From Granulosicoccus sp. (GTDB lineage: Bacteria; Pseudomonadota; Gammaproteobacteria; Granulosicoccales; Granulosicoccaceae): a DNA stretch of 38,796 nucleotides. The stretch spans positions 1-38,796 of the forward strand of contig JALZUD010000116.1 in NCBI GenBank assembly GCA_023301725.1, in the 5' to 3' direction. The position numbers and the translations under genes were made by a program. The notes beneath the pieces were generated by a model. The model worked only from the letters and a program-made list of their open reading frames with translations, searched no databases and was not told where the DNA came from. Below, piece by piece: positions 25,891 through 35,196 of the stretch (the first letter of the stretch is position 1; each line of letters begins with the position of its first letter).

Positions 25891-26757
25891 GTGGCTGGTT
25901 CAGTTACACTCATCTTTCATTTTAAATCAATTCCAGAACTCGACGTGTACTTTCAACAACAGCATGAACGCGCCTTCGGCACCTTCCCGCTCAAAGGTGA
26001 GACCCTCTGCAATGCTCTGACGTTGGCATTGGATGTTGGTTACCGAGCCATTGTTACTGCCCAAATGTATCAAAACGAGGCCGATATTGGCCCAGTTTTG
26101 TCTGCCTGTGGAATTGCCCGCGACGATCTGTTTATTACCAGTAAAGTACCAAATGACAAATTCACTGATGCTGAGTTTGTTGTTTCTGTTGAAAAAAGTC
26201 TAGAGGCGCTGCAAATCGACAAGCTTGATGTTTTGTTACTGCATTGGCCACCCGCGAATGGTGCCATAGAGAAGCCTCTTGAATTACTTTTACAAGCGCA
26301 GCAAGCGGGCCTGTGCTCGCATGTGGGTGTTAGCAATTTCACAGCAGAGATGCTGCACCGTACCGTTAAATTTACCGATACTCCCATCGTCACCAACCAA
26401 GTGGAATTTCATCCTCTTTTGAATCAGGATACGCTACTCAAGGCTGCTACAGAAACTGGAATACCCTTGTCATCCTACTGTTCAGTTGCACGTGGAGAAG
26501 TTTTCAAGCAACCGTTGTTTACTGAGCTTGCAGACAACTACAACGTCACCGCCGCACAAATCGTGCTGCGCTGGATTCTGCAAAAGGGAGTCAGTATCAA
26601 TACTATGTCAACTAAAGCTGAGAACATACGAGCCAACTTTGCATTGTTGCACTTCTGTCTCTCCCATGTCGACATGGCCCGAATCGACCAACTAACCCAC
26701 ACCAACTGTCGTCTTGTGGACAAACAGGTGCCATGGGCGCCTAAGTGGGATATCTGA
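25891..26757 (+). CDS. Aldo/keto reductase, DkgB-like, with altered active site (possibly degenerate)
   Basis: The 288-residue frame from a GTG matches the 2,5-diketo-D-gluconate reductase branch: GTFPLKGET, GYRAIxTAQMYQNEADIG, LLLHWPP, VGVSNFT, TNQVEFHPLL, STKAENIRANF and LVDKQVPWAPKWD at the C-terminus. The catalytic tetrad is incomplete. Tyr (MYQNE), Lys (ITSK) and His (LLHW) are present, but the Asp of GYRxIDTA is Val (codon GTT, one base from GAT). The N-terminus is also abnormal: a DVYFQQQHER insertion splits the usual IPxxGxGTF start, and no good ATG or ribosome-binding site exists. The gene may be decaying, or have shifted in function. The repeat just upstream supports local rearrangement. 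Confidence 0.7.
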   Translation: MAGSVTLIFHFKSIPELDVYFQQQHERAFGTFPLKGETLCNALTLALDVGYRAIVTAQMYQNEADIGPVLSACGIARDDLFITSKVPNDKFTDAEFVVSVEKSLEALQIDKLDVLLLHWPPANGAIEKPLELLLQAQQAGLCSHVGVSNFTAEMLHRTVKFTDTPIVTNQVEFHPLLNQDTLLKAATETGIPLSSYCSVARGEVFKQPLFTELADNYNVTAAQIVLRWILQKGVSINTMSTKAENIRANFALLHFCLSHVDMARIDQLTHTNCRLVDKQVPWAPKWDI

Positions 26758-26834
26758 AGCGTAGAGAGGTAGGCGCGGTAGATGCACAATGCGCTCGCCT
26801 TTCATCGTGGATTACACAATGATAGGTGCAAACT

Positions 26835-27236
26835 CTAACGGGTTAGACTAAGAATCGTCGTCATGGCTTTATCGCTAGACTCTTTGGGCACAAAGATGTG
26901 GTCGTGGTAGAAGCCAGCGATAACGTTAGCGCTGATATCGTTCTTAGCTAGTGCGCCAGAGAACGCGGCCGTCAACCCTACCGCTTCAAGACTAGAATGA
27001 ACCTGAAGTGTTATTGCTGCAAACACCCCATCGTATGCAAGGCTATTTGCATCGGCGAGTGCTTTAGGCACAACCAGTGTGAGTCCTTCAGATTCATTGA
27101 ACGATGCTATGGGATTTAGCTCGGCGCGATCGCCGTAACGCCCATTGGGAATCGTAATAAAGACAAATTCGCCTGCCACTAAAGCAGGAGACATCCCCTT
27201 CAGTAACTCGCTTAGATTACTCTCGCCTGTCGTCAT
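26835..27236 (-). CDS. ACT-domain protein (DUF2241/COG3602-like)
   Basis: From the ATG at 27236 the protein is 133 residues with a duplicated ACT-like pattern: LKGMSPALVAGEFVFITIPN, GLTLVVPKALADANSL, FAAITLQVHSSLEAVGLTAAFSGALAKNDISANVIAGFYHDHIFVP. This small stand-alone ACT family is of unknown function; ACT domains usually bind amino acids. The frame extends to 27395, but those residues lie inside the fatty-acid hydroxylase gene, whose stop is at 27241-27243. The two genes are separated by only four bases, so coupling is likely. It converges with the aldo/keto reductase gene. Confidence 0.85.
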   Translation of the reverse strand: MTTGESNLSELLKGMSPALVAGEFVFITIPNGRYGDRAELNPIASFNESEGLTLVVPKALADANSLAYDGVFAAITLQVHSSLEAVGLTAAFSGALAKNDISANVIAGFYHDHIFVPKESSDKAMTTILSLTR

Positions 27237-27240
27237 CAAA

Positions 27241-28239
27241 CTATGCCTGTTTACGCCGTAGGCGCATCTGTAAAGTGGCTTCATCACTGCCATCATGGTA
27301 CGAACCGAACCAGCGGTCCCAAGGTATATCCACGTTACCGTAGTTGCATTCAAAAAACCGATGATGCAACTGATGATGAAAATCAGCAGCCTCAATCAGC
27401 TTTTTATCGTTGACCAACACTTTCTCAAAACCTGCATGAGAAAACGCTGGCGCAAGTGCTCGTGTATACATATGAACCAGCGCAATAACAGGGTGAGAGG
27501 GAATGACAAAATGCACCAAAACAGAGGACAAGTAAAAAACATGCTCAATAGGGTGCATAGACATACCTGACCAAGGCCCTATATGAGTATTACGATGGTG
27601 CAAACTATGCACACTCTTGTACAAGGGCGGCCAATGTAAAATACGATGAATTACGTAAAAATGACCAGACAGAATCAATGGTGTTACTAGCAGCCAAACA
27701 GCAAAAAGAACCGGATGCTCACTGAATCCGAAAGTGGGAACAACGCCATTGGCTACACCCCAAAAGTACAATACCTCGTAAGCTGTCCACAGGGTTGCAC
27801 CGCTGGCAAGGCTCCAGAATATATTGTCATACAGTTGGTTTTTGAATGAATAGCGACGGCCCTTTTCCATTTGCGCTTTGGGATCAAACTTGAGTGTATT
27901 GCCCTGCCCTTTGTAAGTGAACAGGTACAGATGCAGCCCGCCAGCAACCAATAGTAGAAGAAATACATTACACAGGAATGCAGGCAGAATCCAGTCCAGC
28001 GATAGTGTTTTCATACTACCAATTTCCGGCAGTAGATAGCTGTATACGATCACGGCAACTAAAAGAAACAACGTGTTGCGTGATAGGGTCACCCAGCGTT
28101 TTCCAATAGCCTTTATTGCCGCCTGTGGCTGAGGAGGCCAGGAACACAACGGTGAAAAGACAACCGGTCCTCGATAGTTCCAGATATCAGGCTTTGGAGA
28201 CGCTGCAGCGGTTTTTCCATCAAGTGTGTTGTTTTTCAT
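27241..28239 (-). CDS. Sterol desaturase / fatty acid hydroxylase superfamily membrane protein
   Basis: From the ATG at 28239 the protein is 332 residues with about four to six hydrophobic segments. The di-iron histidine clusters are clear: H-R-I-L-H (198-202), H-S-L-H-H (211-215), H-P-I-E-H (229-233) and H-H-Q-L-H-H (288-293). These enzymes hydroxylate or desaturate lipid chains at the membrane with O2. The longer frame to 28317 adds 26 residues without support. It lies 96 bases after an acyltransferase-3 gene and four bases before an ACT-domain gene on the same strand. The neighbourhood suggests lipid or surface-glycan modification. The substrate is unknown; it need not be a sterol. Confidence 0.88.
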   Translation of the reverse strand: MKNNTLDGKTAAASPKPDIWNYRGPVVFSPLCSWPPQPQAAIKAIGKRWVTLSRNTLFLLVAVIVYSYLLPEIGSMKTLSLDWILPAFLCNVFLLLLVAGGLHLYLFTYKGQGNTLKFDPKAQMEKGRRYSFKNQLYDNIFWSLASGATLWTAYEVLYFWGVANGVVPTFGFSEHPVLFAVWLLVTPLILSGHFYVIHRILHWPPLYKSVHSLHHRNTHIGPWSGMSMHPIEHVFYLSSVLVHFVIPSHPVIALVHMYTRALAPAFSHAGFEKVLVNDKKLIEAADFHHQLHHRFFECNYGNVDIPWDRWFGSYHDGSDEATLQMRLRRKQA

Positions 28240-28335
28240 GCAAACTTTCTTGCGGGTACTTCGGCTGGTTTTGTAAAAAGGCAACGTCGATACTATCCCA
28301 ATTGGCGCTTGAAGCAAACAAAATATCGCCTTACT

Positions 28336-29406
28336 TCACACCCTTCCGTTGAACTGAGGATTGGGTGAAAAACGTTGATTAATAAACCTTCGCACAGGTT
28401 GTTCAAAAAAGTAGAAAGATGCGGCGCCCACTAATAATGACAGTAAAAGTCCAGTGATGGGCCCACCTGGTAACGTGTAGTAAAGCTTGTAGAATATTTG
28501 CTGCCACAGATAAATCGAATACGACATAATGCCCAACAACTGCATCGGTGCAAACGTTAACAAGGTTCGAAGAACTCCAGTGGTTTCTTTCAAGTGGTTA
28601 ACAGCCACACCCAAGAGTACAGGGCAAACAAGAAACGTACACCAAACAGGTACATTCTCTAGGTAGAGCACGAGGGCAAACACCAATAGAAGCATGGGCA
28701 GAAGTGGAGATAAGACTATCGTATATTGGGTTCTGATTAAACTGTAAGCCGCCGAGAATGCTATGAATCCTATGGCTGATTCAGTGCGGATAAGCGAATG
28801 CTCAAATTCCACACCCGACATAAACGAGTAGTTATAGAAATTGATCCCCACAGAGATCAGATAAATTGACATGAGCGCCACTATAATTTTGCCGCGTTTA
28901 AACAGCAATAGTGACAACAGGCTCATGATGACATAGCTATGTTCTTCGACGCTGAGCGACCACAGGTGGCCAGTAGGAGGCGTAGCGCTAAAGTAGGCAG
29001 GATCAGTCGGAAAGTAGGTTCTAATAAAAAAAAGTGATGCAATAAATTCGGAGATATGGAAGTCGTACGCTAATAACAGCGACACAACGTAAGAGACGCA
29101 CAAAAATAAAGCCAAGGTGGGCATGACGCGGCTTAATCGGCGGATATAAAAGTCCCGCATCTGCATCCGTTTAACAAACAGGATGTTACTCATTAGCATG
29201 CCGGAGAGTACAAAAAAAACGTCTACCCCCATACGCTCCTCCCAGATCCAGCGTGTAAATGCAAAGTGCCCCACCAGCACCAACAGAATAGCAAGCCCTC
29301 GCCATCCATCCCAGATCTCTACTCTCGAATCAGAGGACGCAAGGTACTCTCTAACATTCCTAAACAGAATGTTGTCAAAAAAGGTCTTTGGAGGTGCATT
29401 TGCCAT
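28336..29406 (-). CDS. Acyltransferase 3 family membrane protein (OafA/YrhL-like)
   Basis: From the ATG at 29406 the protein is 356 residues with about ten membrane helices. It shows the family motifs IWDGWRGLAILLVLVGHF (catalytic His in GHF), MGVDVFFVLSGMLMSNIL, DFYIRRLSRVMPTL, and HLWSLSVEEHSYVI. The last helix ends in SFYFFEQPVRRFI. Members transfer acetyl or other acyl groups onto exported sugars, lipopolysaccharide or lipids. The frame to 29499 lacks an N-terminal rationale. It is first in a likely three-gene unit with the fatty-acid hydroxylase and ACT-domain genes. No SGNH domain is attached. Confidence 0.88.
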   Translation of the reverse strand: MANAPPKTFFDNILFRNVREYLASSDSRVEIWDGWRGLAILLVLVGHFAFTRWIWEERMGVDVFFVLSGMLMSNILFVKRMQMRDFYIRRLSRVMPTLALFLCVSYVVSLLLAYDFHISEFIASLFFIRTYFPTDPAYFSATPPTGHLWSLSVEEHSYVIMSLLSLLLFKRGKIIVALMSIYLISVGINFYNYSFMSGVEFEHSLIRTESAIGFIAFSAAYSLIRTQYTIVLSPLLPMLLLVFALVLYLENVPVWCTFLVCPVLLGVAVNHLKETTGVLRTLLTFAPMQLLGIMSYSIYLWQQIFYKLYYTLPGGPITGLLLSLLVGAASFYFFEQPVRRFINQRFSPNPQFNGRV

Positions 29407-30061
29407 GGGTGCATTATGGCGCAATATGGCGCAAAGGATTCGAACAGATGAGCAGTGCGTGTTGTATTTGAGCCCTACCCTGCATTTTCTTCTGTGCAAG
29501 GCTAAATGGTTGCGACATTGATCTTCTCAAAACAAACGCTCGCACTGAATCTGCTACTAAATTAAGGAATCGAAAAATCTCAAGTAGACCATACGGTGGG
29601 TTACACGCTGACAGCTTACTGCATACTCTGTTTTCCGATCAACTACAGCGAATTCGTGACAATTTTCTCAATTCTTTACGTTTGCGTATCACACTGCAGA
29701 GTGGTGATTCTGCATACTCGACCACGATTTACGTGACATGAAGCAGCCTGCGGTTCTCCAACCAGCACGAAATGAAGCGTCCAGCGACAAGTAAACCGTG
29801 TGCGGGGACGAACACAAAACAAAATAAAAGCGATACGAACATATAAGTTTGCCGAAACTTGTCGCTAACAGGCGTACGAACATAATTTTGATTGTTTCTT
29901 TGAAGTTTGAAATCGATGAAACATGAACTATCTTCACAAGACCACTCAGACAGCCGGCAGGTATGAAAGAGCCGCGCTAGCTGAGTCTGCGGAGTTGTTT
30001 TAACAATATTTTCCTTACAATTGAACTTTTAACAAATCTATTGAGTCAGCGCTAGTATCGC
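29407..30061. other. Intergenic region with no recognised gene
   Basis: About 650 bases separate the divergent acyltransferase and glycosyltransferase genes. An 82-codon minus-strand frame (29689-29937) has no ribosome-binding site or protein-like pattern and is not called. A possible sigma70-like promoter for the glycosyltransferase is TTGTTT (29995-30000) and TACAAT (30016-30021), but the 15-base spacing is short. No repeat or RNA gene was seen. Confidence 0.5.
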
Positions 30062-31792
30062 TTGGAGCTGACAACTTTGCGATTGGATTTCTTTAATAAT
30101 GGACTCAGCTTGCGCGCTTCCACTCAAAAATATTTAATAGTACTGGTCGGCCTTGCAGTCGTTGTTGCGTTCAACGTAATGCTGTGGGCTTTGTGGACTC
30201 CGTCGTATGTGCTCAACGATGGCGTGCAGTATCTGTCAACCGCCAATAGCTGGTTGTCAGGAAGCGGATTTTCTACGAACGCTCTCATGTACACGCCGCA
30301 CTTTCAAGGAATTTTACCAGCCCCTCAAACTGTTTGGCCCTTAGGATATCCAATGATTATCGCATTGGTGAGTATGCTGGGCATGTCGGCTGAATCTGCT
30401 GCGCTATCCATTAATCTGTTCTCGCAAGCGCTGAGTGCACTGCTGGTATTCGTCATATTGAGACGTTTGAAGCTCAACTTTTATAGCGCGTTTTTCTGCT
30501 CACTGATTTTCTACTCTACCGGCAACCCTTGGGCGTACTCAGTCGCATTAGTTTCAGAGCCACTGTTTAGCATGCTAATTCTTGTTGCTATCTTTTTTCA
30601 ACCAGGATTCCAGCGGTCATCACTCTGGCCTTGGATCTTTAGTGGGCTGCTTGTTGCGCTGTGCGTTCTAACACGTTACTCGGGCGTATTGTTTGCGGCA
30701 GGTATCGGTGCTGGCATGTTTATCTACCTGATAAAAACGTCATCAATCAGATCTAAAGATTTTTGGCGTGGTATCGCCATGCTGACTTTACAAATGTCCA
30801 TACCAGTAATCTTGCTTGGCGCAACACTCTATCGAACGTATTTACTGACTGGCACCATTGGCAGAGACATTGGCGTCATTGATACGGGAGATTTGTTTCA
30901 ACGCCTTAAGTTAGTTTTTTGGCAAGTTCGTGAATTCATTGGTTTTACGGACACAGGGATCCTACCTCCATCTGTCAACACGCCTCTGATGTTTCTCTTG
31001 GTATTGCTAGTTCTCGTGGCGCTGGTTCAGATGAGTATTGTTTCACTCAAGAAAACACCAAAGACAACGTCGTCTCAAACAGAAATTTTCAACGTTCTGC
31101 TCTATGTCATTTGTGGGCACACTGCAGTGTTCGTTATCTTTTTTGCCTTCAGTGTTGCAGGTCTAGCGCTTGTAGACCTAAATCATCGTTACCTGAATCA
31201 GATATATCCGGGACTATTCGTTTTATTCTGTGTTCTGTGTGCAAAGGTTTTCAGAATAATAGAGAAATTACAGCTCTTTGAACACGGCAAGTGGTTTCGT
31301 AAGTCGTTAGTTGCCATCCTTTGTCTGTTTGCGCTGGCACAGGTAAACCTAGCCACCGCAATAAAAGACTACTCAATGCCGGGGGTACAGATTCGGGAGG
31401 CATTGGACTTAAAAGTATCTGAAACTACTGACTTGCAAACGATGATTCAGAGTTGCCTCGTACGCTCCGGTGAAACAGTGGGTTCTATATGGAGTAACGA
31501 TGGCCAGCAGCTCTCATACGCCGCGGGTATCCCGACCATCACCGTTGCAGATGTCTACGGAAACAATCCCTATGATCTTGAGAATGTCCGAAATCATATA
31601 GAAACTTACGATGTAAAGATGGTTGTCATACTGAATAACCTACCGGACATAGCTCCTCAATTTATTCAGATGCTTACCGATGTTAAGCAATGGCTAATAA
31701 AGCAAGGATACGAAAAAATCACGCTGTCGCAAAATGAAATATCGAGCGACATCACGGTGGATGTCTACCTTCTAGATAAAACCTGTCTGTAA
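30062..31792 (+). CDS. GT-C type membrane glycosyltransferase (PMT/ArnT-like)
   Basis: The 576-residue protein has about ten to twelve membrane helices and a soluble C-terminal part from about residue 440. The first periplasmic loop after helix 1 reads NDGVQYLSTANSWLSGSGF, with the acidic residue expected in GT-C enzymes that use polyprenyl-phosphate sugars. The loop continues with QTVWPLGYPMIIAL. Such enzymes transfer a sugar to lipid A, protein or glycans on the outer face of the inner membrane. The frame opens at a TTG at 30062, nine bases after a stop; another in-frame TTG lies at 30077, and neither has a good ribosome-binding site. It stands alone, divergent from the acyltransferase group, and converges with the hydrolase gene. 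Confidence 0.8.
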   Translation: MELTTLRLDFFNNGLSLRASTQKYLIVLVGLAVVVAFNVMLWALWTPSYVLNDGVQYLSTANSWLSGSGFSTNALMYTPHFQGILPAPQTVWPLGYPMIIALVSMLGMSAESAALSINLFSQALSALLVFVILRRLKLNFYSAFFCSLIFYSTGNPWAYSVALVSEPLFSMLILVAIFFQPGFQRSSLWPWIFSGLLVALCVLTRYSGVLFAAGIGAGMFIYLIKTSSIRSKDFWRGIAMLTLQMSIPVILLGATLYRTYLLTGTIGRDIGVIDTGDLFQRLKLVFWQVREFIGFTDTGILPPSVNTPLMFLLVLLVLVALVQMSIVSLKKTPKTTSSQTEIFNVLLYVICGHTAVFVIFFAFSVAGLALVDLNHRYLNQIYPGLFVLFCVLCAKVFRIIEKLQLFEHGKWFRKSLVAILCLFALAQVNLATAIKDYSMPGVQIREALDLKVSETTDLQTMIQSCLVRSGETVGSIWSNDGQQLSYAAGIPTITVADVYGNNPYDLENVRNHIETYDVKMVVILNNLPDIAPQFIQMLTDVKQWLIKQGYEKITLSQNEISSDITVDVYLLDKTCL

Positions 31793-31793
31793 T

Positions 31794-31819
31794 TAGCCAA
31801 CGCTTATGGGTAATGGCTA
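31794..31819. terminator. Weak inverted repeat between convergent genes
   Basis: TAGCCA (31794-31799) and TGGCTA (31814-31819) pair across a 14-base loop in the 32-base gap between the glycosyltransferase stop and the convergent hydrolase stop. Position favours a shared terminator, but the stem is short and no T-run follows. Confidence 0.3.
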
Positions 31820-31824
31820 TCCTC

Positions 31825-33150
31825 CTAGCCTGGCTTTTGTATGAATTCCATCACCATCGCCGCCGTCCAGGTAAACGTACTTCCTCCACATGGCTCGCCG
31901 GTCATGGGGTCGTAGTACTCGGCAAACCCTGACTCATCGATCAATTTCAGACTCGATGTTTCAATGCGTTCCACAAGTGCGTCATACCCCCCTCGTCTCA
32001 AACCATTGGCTATCATGTAGTTAATAATGAGCCAGACTGGACCCCGCCAATAACGCTTAGCGTCGTGGCGTTCATCTGCAAGGTCATGGCTGGGTACCAA
32101 GTAATTAGCTGAGGTCTCCAACGCCTCTATGCGCTCTGCTATCACTCGCATACGATTGTCGGGGATAGCGGCAAATGTTGCTAACAAACCGGCAACAGAG
32201 CTGCTGTTTACCAACTCACCAGCCACTCTGTCGAAACAGACGTACTGCTGATGGTTATCACTCCACAGACTCTCCATAGCCGAAAGCCCAGCTGTAGCAC
32301 GTTCCCTATTGCGTTGTGCGACATCCGTCTCACCCAGTTTTTCTGCCAGTGTGGCAATGTCGCTACACGCTCGAATCAGGATAGCGTTAAAGCCAGGATC
32401 AACCATTTGAAACGGTGAAGCATCATGCAATAGCTCGTTGTCCCACGACAAGCTTCTGAAGTGCTGCACCAGCGCAATGTACCCATCGTACTGAGCCATG
32501 GTGGGTCGATGACTCGCATCCGCATGCTGCAAATCACGACGTTGGTAAGGTTGCAATCCTTCGGTTGGCACGGCTGCCAGTGCATTATCCCAGTCAATCG
32601 AGTTATCACGGCCTGTTTCCCAAGGATGAATCACAGCCACCAAGCCCGTGTTCTGAGGATCACGACAGCGGTAGAACCACTCGTGCCAGCGATCAATACG
32701 TGTCAGTAATGCACGGGCTTGCTCGTTCGCCAAAACCTTATCTGTAGCGCGTTGGTACAACAATGCCGCTGCAAATCCTGCTACGGCCGGCTGTGTGATA
32801 CCCGTTGTCGGTACCGCACGGTCTGTACCCCACACATCAGGACCGGGAAAATAGCCATCATCGTGTTCATGAAAGATGATGTGCGGCACCATGCCGTCAT
32901 CCCACTGATGATCAAATAAGGTGTTGAGTTCTGTCCAGGCCCGTGCCTCGTCAAGCTGTTGCTGTCCAATAGCCACAAGGCAGGAATCCCAGTTCCACTG
33001 AAACGGATACATACCGTGAGTCGGCACGGTGTAGTGGCCACGATCGTTTAATTTAAGAATGTCCGTAGCGCGCCGGTAAACATCGCTTCTGTGGGTGCTG
33101 ACCTTGTCGCTACTGCTAGTGCTAGTGCTAGTGCTAGTGCTGTTATTCAT
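31825..33150 (-). CDS. GH63-like glucosylglycerate/mannosylglycerate hydrolase
   Basis: The 441-residue (alpha/alpha)6-barrel type protein has YPFQWNWDSCLVAIG (48-62), DDGMVPHIIFHE, HPWETGRDNSIDWD (175-188), DPGFNAILIRA, RYWRGPVWLIINYM and EYYDPMTGEPCGGSTFTWTAAM. The probable catalytic acid is D182 in ETGRDNS and the base E419 in MTGEPCGG. As I recall, these positions equal those reported for the Mycolicibacterium hassiacum glucosylglycerate hydrolase. It is cytosolic, 15 bases after the transporter ATPase, so it should hydrolyse the imported glycoside to hexose plus glycerate. A Ser-Thr run encoded by a hexamer repeat precedes the domain. Family call is good; the exact sugar is inference. 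Confidence 0.82.
   Translation of the reverse strand: MNNSTSTSTSTSSSDKVSTHRSDVYRRATDILKLNDRGHYTVPTHGMYPFQWNWDSCLVAIGQQQLDEARAWTELNTLFDHQWDDGMVPHIIFHEHDDGYFPGPDVWGTDRAVPTTGITQPAVAGFAAALLYQRATDKVLANEQARALLTRIDRWHEWFYRCRDPQNTGLVAVIHPWETGRDNSIDWDNALAAVPTEGLQPYQRRDLQHADASHRPTMAQYDGYIALVQHFRSLSWDNELLHDASPFQMVDPGFNAILIRACSDIATLAEKLGETDVAQRNRERATAGLSAMESLWSDNHQQYVCFDRVAGELVNSSSVAGLLATFAAIPDNRMRVIAERIEALETSANYLVPSHDLADERHDAKRYWRGPVWLIINYMIANGLRRGGYDALVERIETSSLKLIDESGFAEYYDPMTGEPCGGSTFTWTAAMVMEFIQKPG
33115..33138. repeat. Coding hexamer tandem repeat, GCTAGT x4
   Basis: Four perfect GCTAGT units (reverse strand ACTAGC) lie in the first 12 codons of the hydrolase gene and encode alternating Ser-Thr. 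Because the unit is six bases, copy-number change would only lengthen or shorten the tail without shifting the frame. Confidence 0.85.
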
Positions 33151-33165
33151 AGTGGTCTTTGATGG

Positions 33166-34230
33166 TTAGAGTACGGCCAATGCGGTGGCAGGATCGAACC
33201 AACGAATTCGATCAGCTACGGGTGACCAATGTAGAGGGTCACCTGCTTTTACAGATGCATCGCTATCGAGCACGACACGCAACATTTGATTATCCATTTT
33301 ACAACTGGCTAACAAATGCGAACCTAACGGCTCGAGAACCCTGATAGTGGCTGACATTGAATCTTGCTGATTCTCGTTAGTGGCACCATGCACAGAGATA
33401 TCTTCCGGACGGATACCAAATTGCAATTTGTCTTGTTGAACTCGTGGTCCGCGTACTTTAGTACCCGCCACATCCCACCAACCATCACCCAATGACTGTG
33501 CATCAAGAAAATTCATAGGTGGGTTGCCAATGAACGAGCCCACAAAGTGCGCCGCCGGGTTTCGATAAACCTCAACAGCTGAAGCTGCCTGCACAATCTG
33601 CCCCTCATTCACTATCGCAATACGATCAGCCATGCTCATTGCTTCAACCTGATCATGAGTGACATAGATGGTTGTCGTCTTACTCTCGGCTAATACGGTT
33701 TTCAGTTCTGCACGCATCTCCATACGCAGGAGTGCATCAAGATTCGACAAGGGTTCGTCCATCAGAAGCACAGCAGGCTCTGTTGCCAGTGCACGCGCCA
33801 CTGCAACCCGCTGACGTTGGCCGCCGCTGAGCTGTCCTGAATAGCGCGCCAACAGGTTTTCAATGTGCATTAAGTCGGCTGTCCGGTTTACACGCTTATC
33901 AACTTCTGCCTGCGGTAGTTTCGCCATCCGCAAACCAAAAGCTATATTTTCATAAACGGTCAGGTGTGGAAACACCGCATAATTTTGAAAAACCATCGCT
34001 ATGCCACGATCACGCGGTGCTAGCTTATCGACTCGACGATCACCAATCCATACCTCCCCAGAACTCGCTGTCTCCAATCCTGCCACTATGCGTAACAATG
34101 TGGTTTTTCCACAACCCGAGGCACCTAGCAGCACCAGAAATTCTTGATCAGCGATGGTCAGATCGATCGAATGCAATGCGTGCGTGTTGCCGAACTGCTT
34201 GGCAACTTGCTTGATGTTAATTTCTGCCAC
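33166..34230 (-). CDS. ABC sugar transporter ATPase, MalK/UgpC-type
   Basis: The 354-residue ATPase has Walker A GASGCGKTT (36-44), a Q-loop (VFQNYAVFPHLTVYENIAFGL), the ABC signature LSGGQRQRVAVARAL, Walker B VLLMDEPLSNLDA and the H-loop YVTHDQVEAM. The C-terminal 110 residues form an OB/TOBE regulatory domain as in MalK. It powers the MalF/MalG-type permeases encoded just upstream. The start is GTG at 34230 with AGGA seven bases upstream. A gap of 123 bases separates it from the second permease; nothing is visible in it. It is followed after 15 bases by the hydrolase gene. Confidence 0.92.
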   Translation of the reverse strand: MAEINIKQVAKQFGNTHALHSIDLTIADQEFLVLLGASGCGKTTLLRIVAGLETASSGEVWIGDRRVDKLAPRDRGIAMVFQNYAVFPHLTVYENIAFGLRMAKLPQAEVDKRVNRTADLMHIENLLARYSGQLSGGQRQRVAVARALATEPAVLLMDEPLSNLDALLRMEMRAELKTVLAESKTTTIYVTHDQVEAMSMADRIAIVNEGQIVQAASAVEVYRNPAAHFVGSFIGNPPMNFLDAQSLGDGWWDVAGTKVRGPRVQQDKLQFGIRPEDISVHGATNENQQDSMSATIRVLEPLGSHLLASCKMDNQMLRVVLDSDASVKAGDPLHWSPVADRIRWFDPATALAVL

Positions 34231-34353
34231 GTTGAATCCTGCAGGTTTATAGATGAGTAGATCAGCCTGAAATACTAGCGGCTAACCAAGGTATGTTGCA
34301 CTGCTGCGACCCTCAAAGACAGTCGCCCTGTTGTTGATGTCTGTAACAACATT

Positions 34354-35196
34354 TTAACGATTAGCAATTCCCCACATGGAAAACAGGTACTTTCTAACCA
34401 AGAAAATGAAGAGCAATGCGGGTAAGACAAGCACAGCGCCTCCAGCGAATTTCAGGTGCAAAGGTGCATTGCTTAATCCTTGTAACAAAAACGCCGGTAA
34501 GGTTCTATTTTCGATAGTGAGTACGGCAGCGGCAAACACCTCGTTCCATGAAATAACAAACGCAAAAATAGCTGACGCTGCGATACCCGGCAACACTAAG
34601 GGAAAAATCACCTTAATAAATGCTTGCAGGCGATTACAACCCAGTGTCCATGCGGCCTCTTCCAATTCAATAGGAATGCCTGAAAACAGTGAATAGGTAA
34701 TGAGCACGGCAAACGGCAACGCTAGCATGGTATGCACTAGCGCCAATCCTAAAACTGAATCATCAAGGCCCACTCTGATGTACATAACGGCTAACGGTAG
34801 GGCTAACAATGGCAGTGGAAAAGCGCGTGTCATCAACACAAGTACACGAAATGTTTCCTTGCCGGTAAAGTCGAATCGAGACAACGCATAGCCTGCTGGA
34901 GCCCCCAAAGAGATAGACAAAATCATAGTGACTGTTGCCACCTTGATAGAACTCCACAGAGCTTGACCGACGCCTGCATAATTAATAAAGAACTCAACAC
35001 TCTCCGTGTTGATATCCGGGAATGCTTTTTTAGGAAACGCACTCACCGCCTCTGGCGCTGAAAATGTATTGACTAACAACAGGTAAATAGGCACCAGCAC
35101 CCATAAACAGAGCAAGATAACAGAGCCCGTAAACAGGTAACGATGCCAAGCACCCTGCCCCTTAACTGTGCCGCTGGCTTGTGCAGTGTTGCTCAT
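34354..35196 (-). CDS. ABC sugar transporter permease, MalG-type
   Basis: The 280-residue inner-membrane protein has six membrane helices and the EAA loop ELEEAAWTLGCNRLQAFIKVIFPLVLPG near residues 180-207, which docks on the ATPase. The first periplasmic loop (SAPEAVSAFPKKAFPDINTES) is typical of MalG-type partners. The start ATG overlaps the stop of the first permease by four bases (ATGA), so the two permeases are coupled. It forms the translocation channel with its neighbour for the proposed glycosyl-glycerate type solute. Confidence 0.92.
   Translation of the reverse strand: MSNTAQASGTVKGQGAWHRYLFTGSVILLCLWVLVPIYLLLVNTFSAPEAVSAFPKKAFPDINTESVEFFINYAGVGQALWSSIKVATVTMILSISLGAPAGYALSRFDFTGKETFRVLVLMTRAFPLPLLALPLAVMYIRVGLDDSVLGLALVHTMLALPFAVLITYSLFSGIPIELEEAAWTLGCNRLQAFIKVIFPLVLPGIAASAIFAFVISWNEVFAAAVLTIENRTLPAFLLQGLSNAPLHLKFAGGAVLVLPALLFIFLVRKYLFSMWGIANR

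Noticed and set aside
29689..29937. 82-codon minus-strand frame in the large intergenic gap
   Set aside because: No ribosome-binding site, no recognisable pattern, biased toward Ser/Phe as expected for random sequence.
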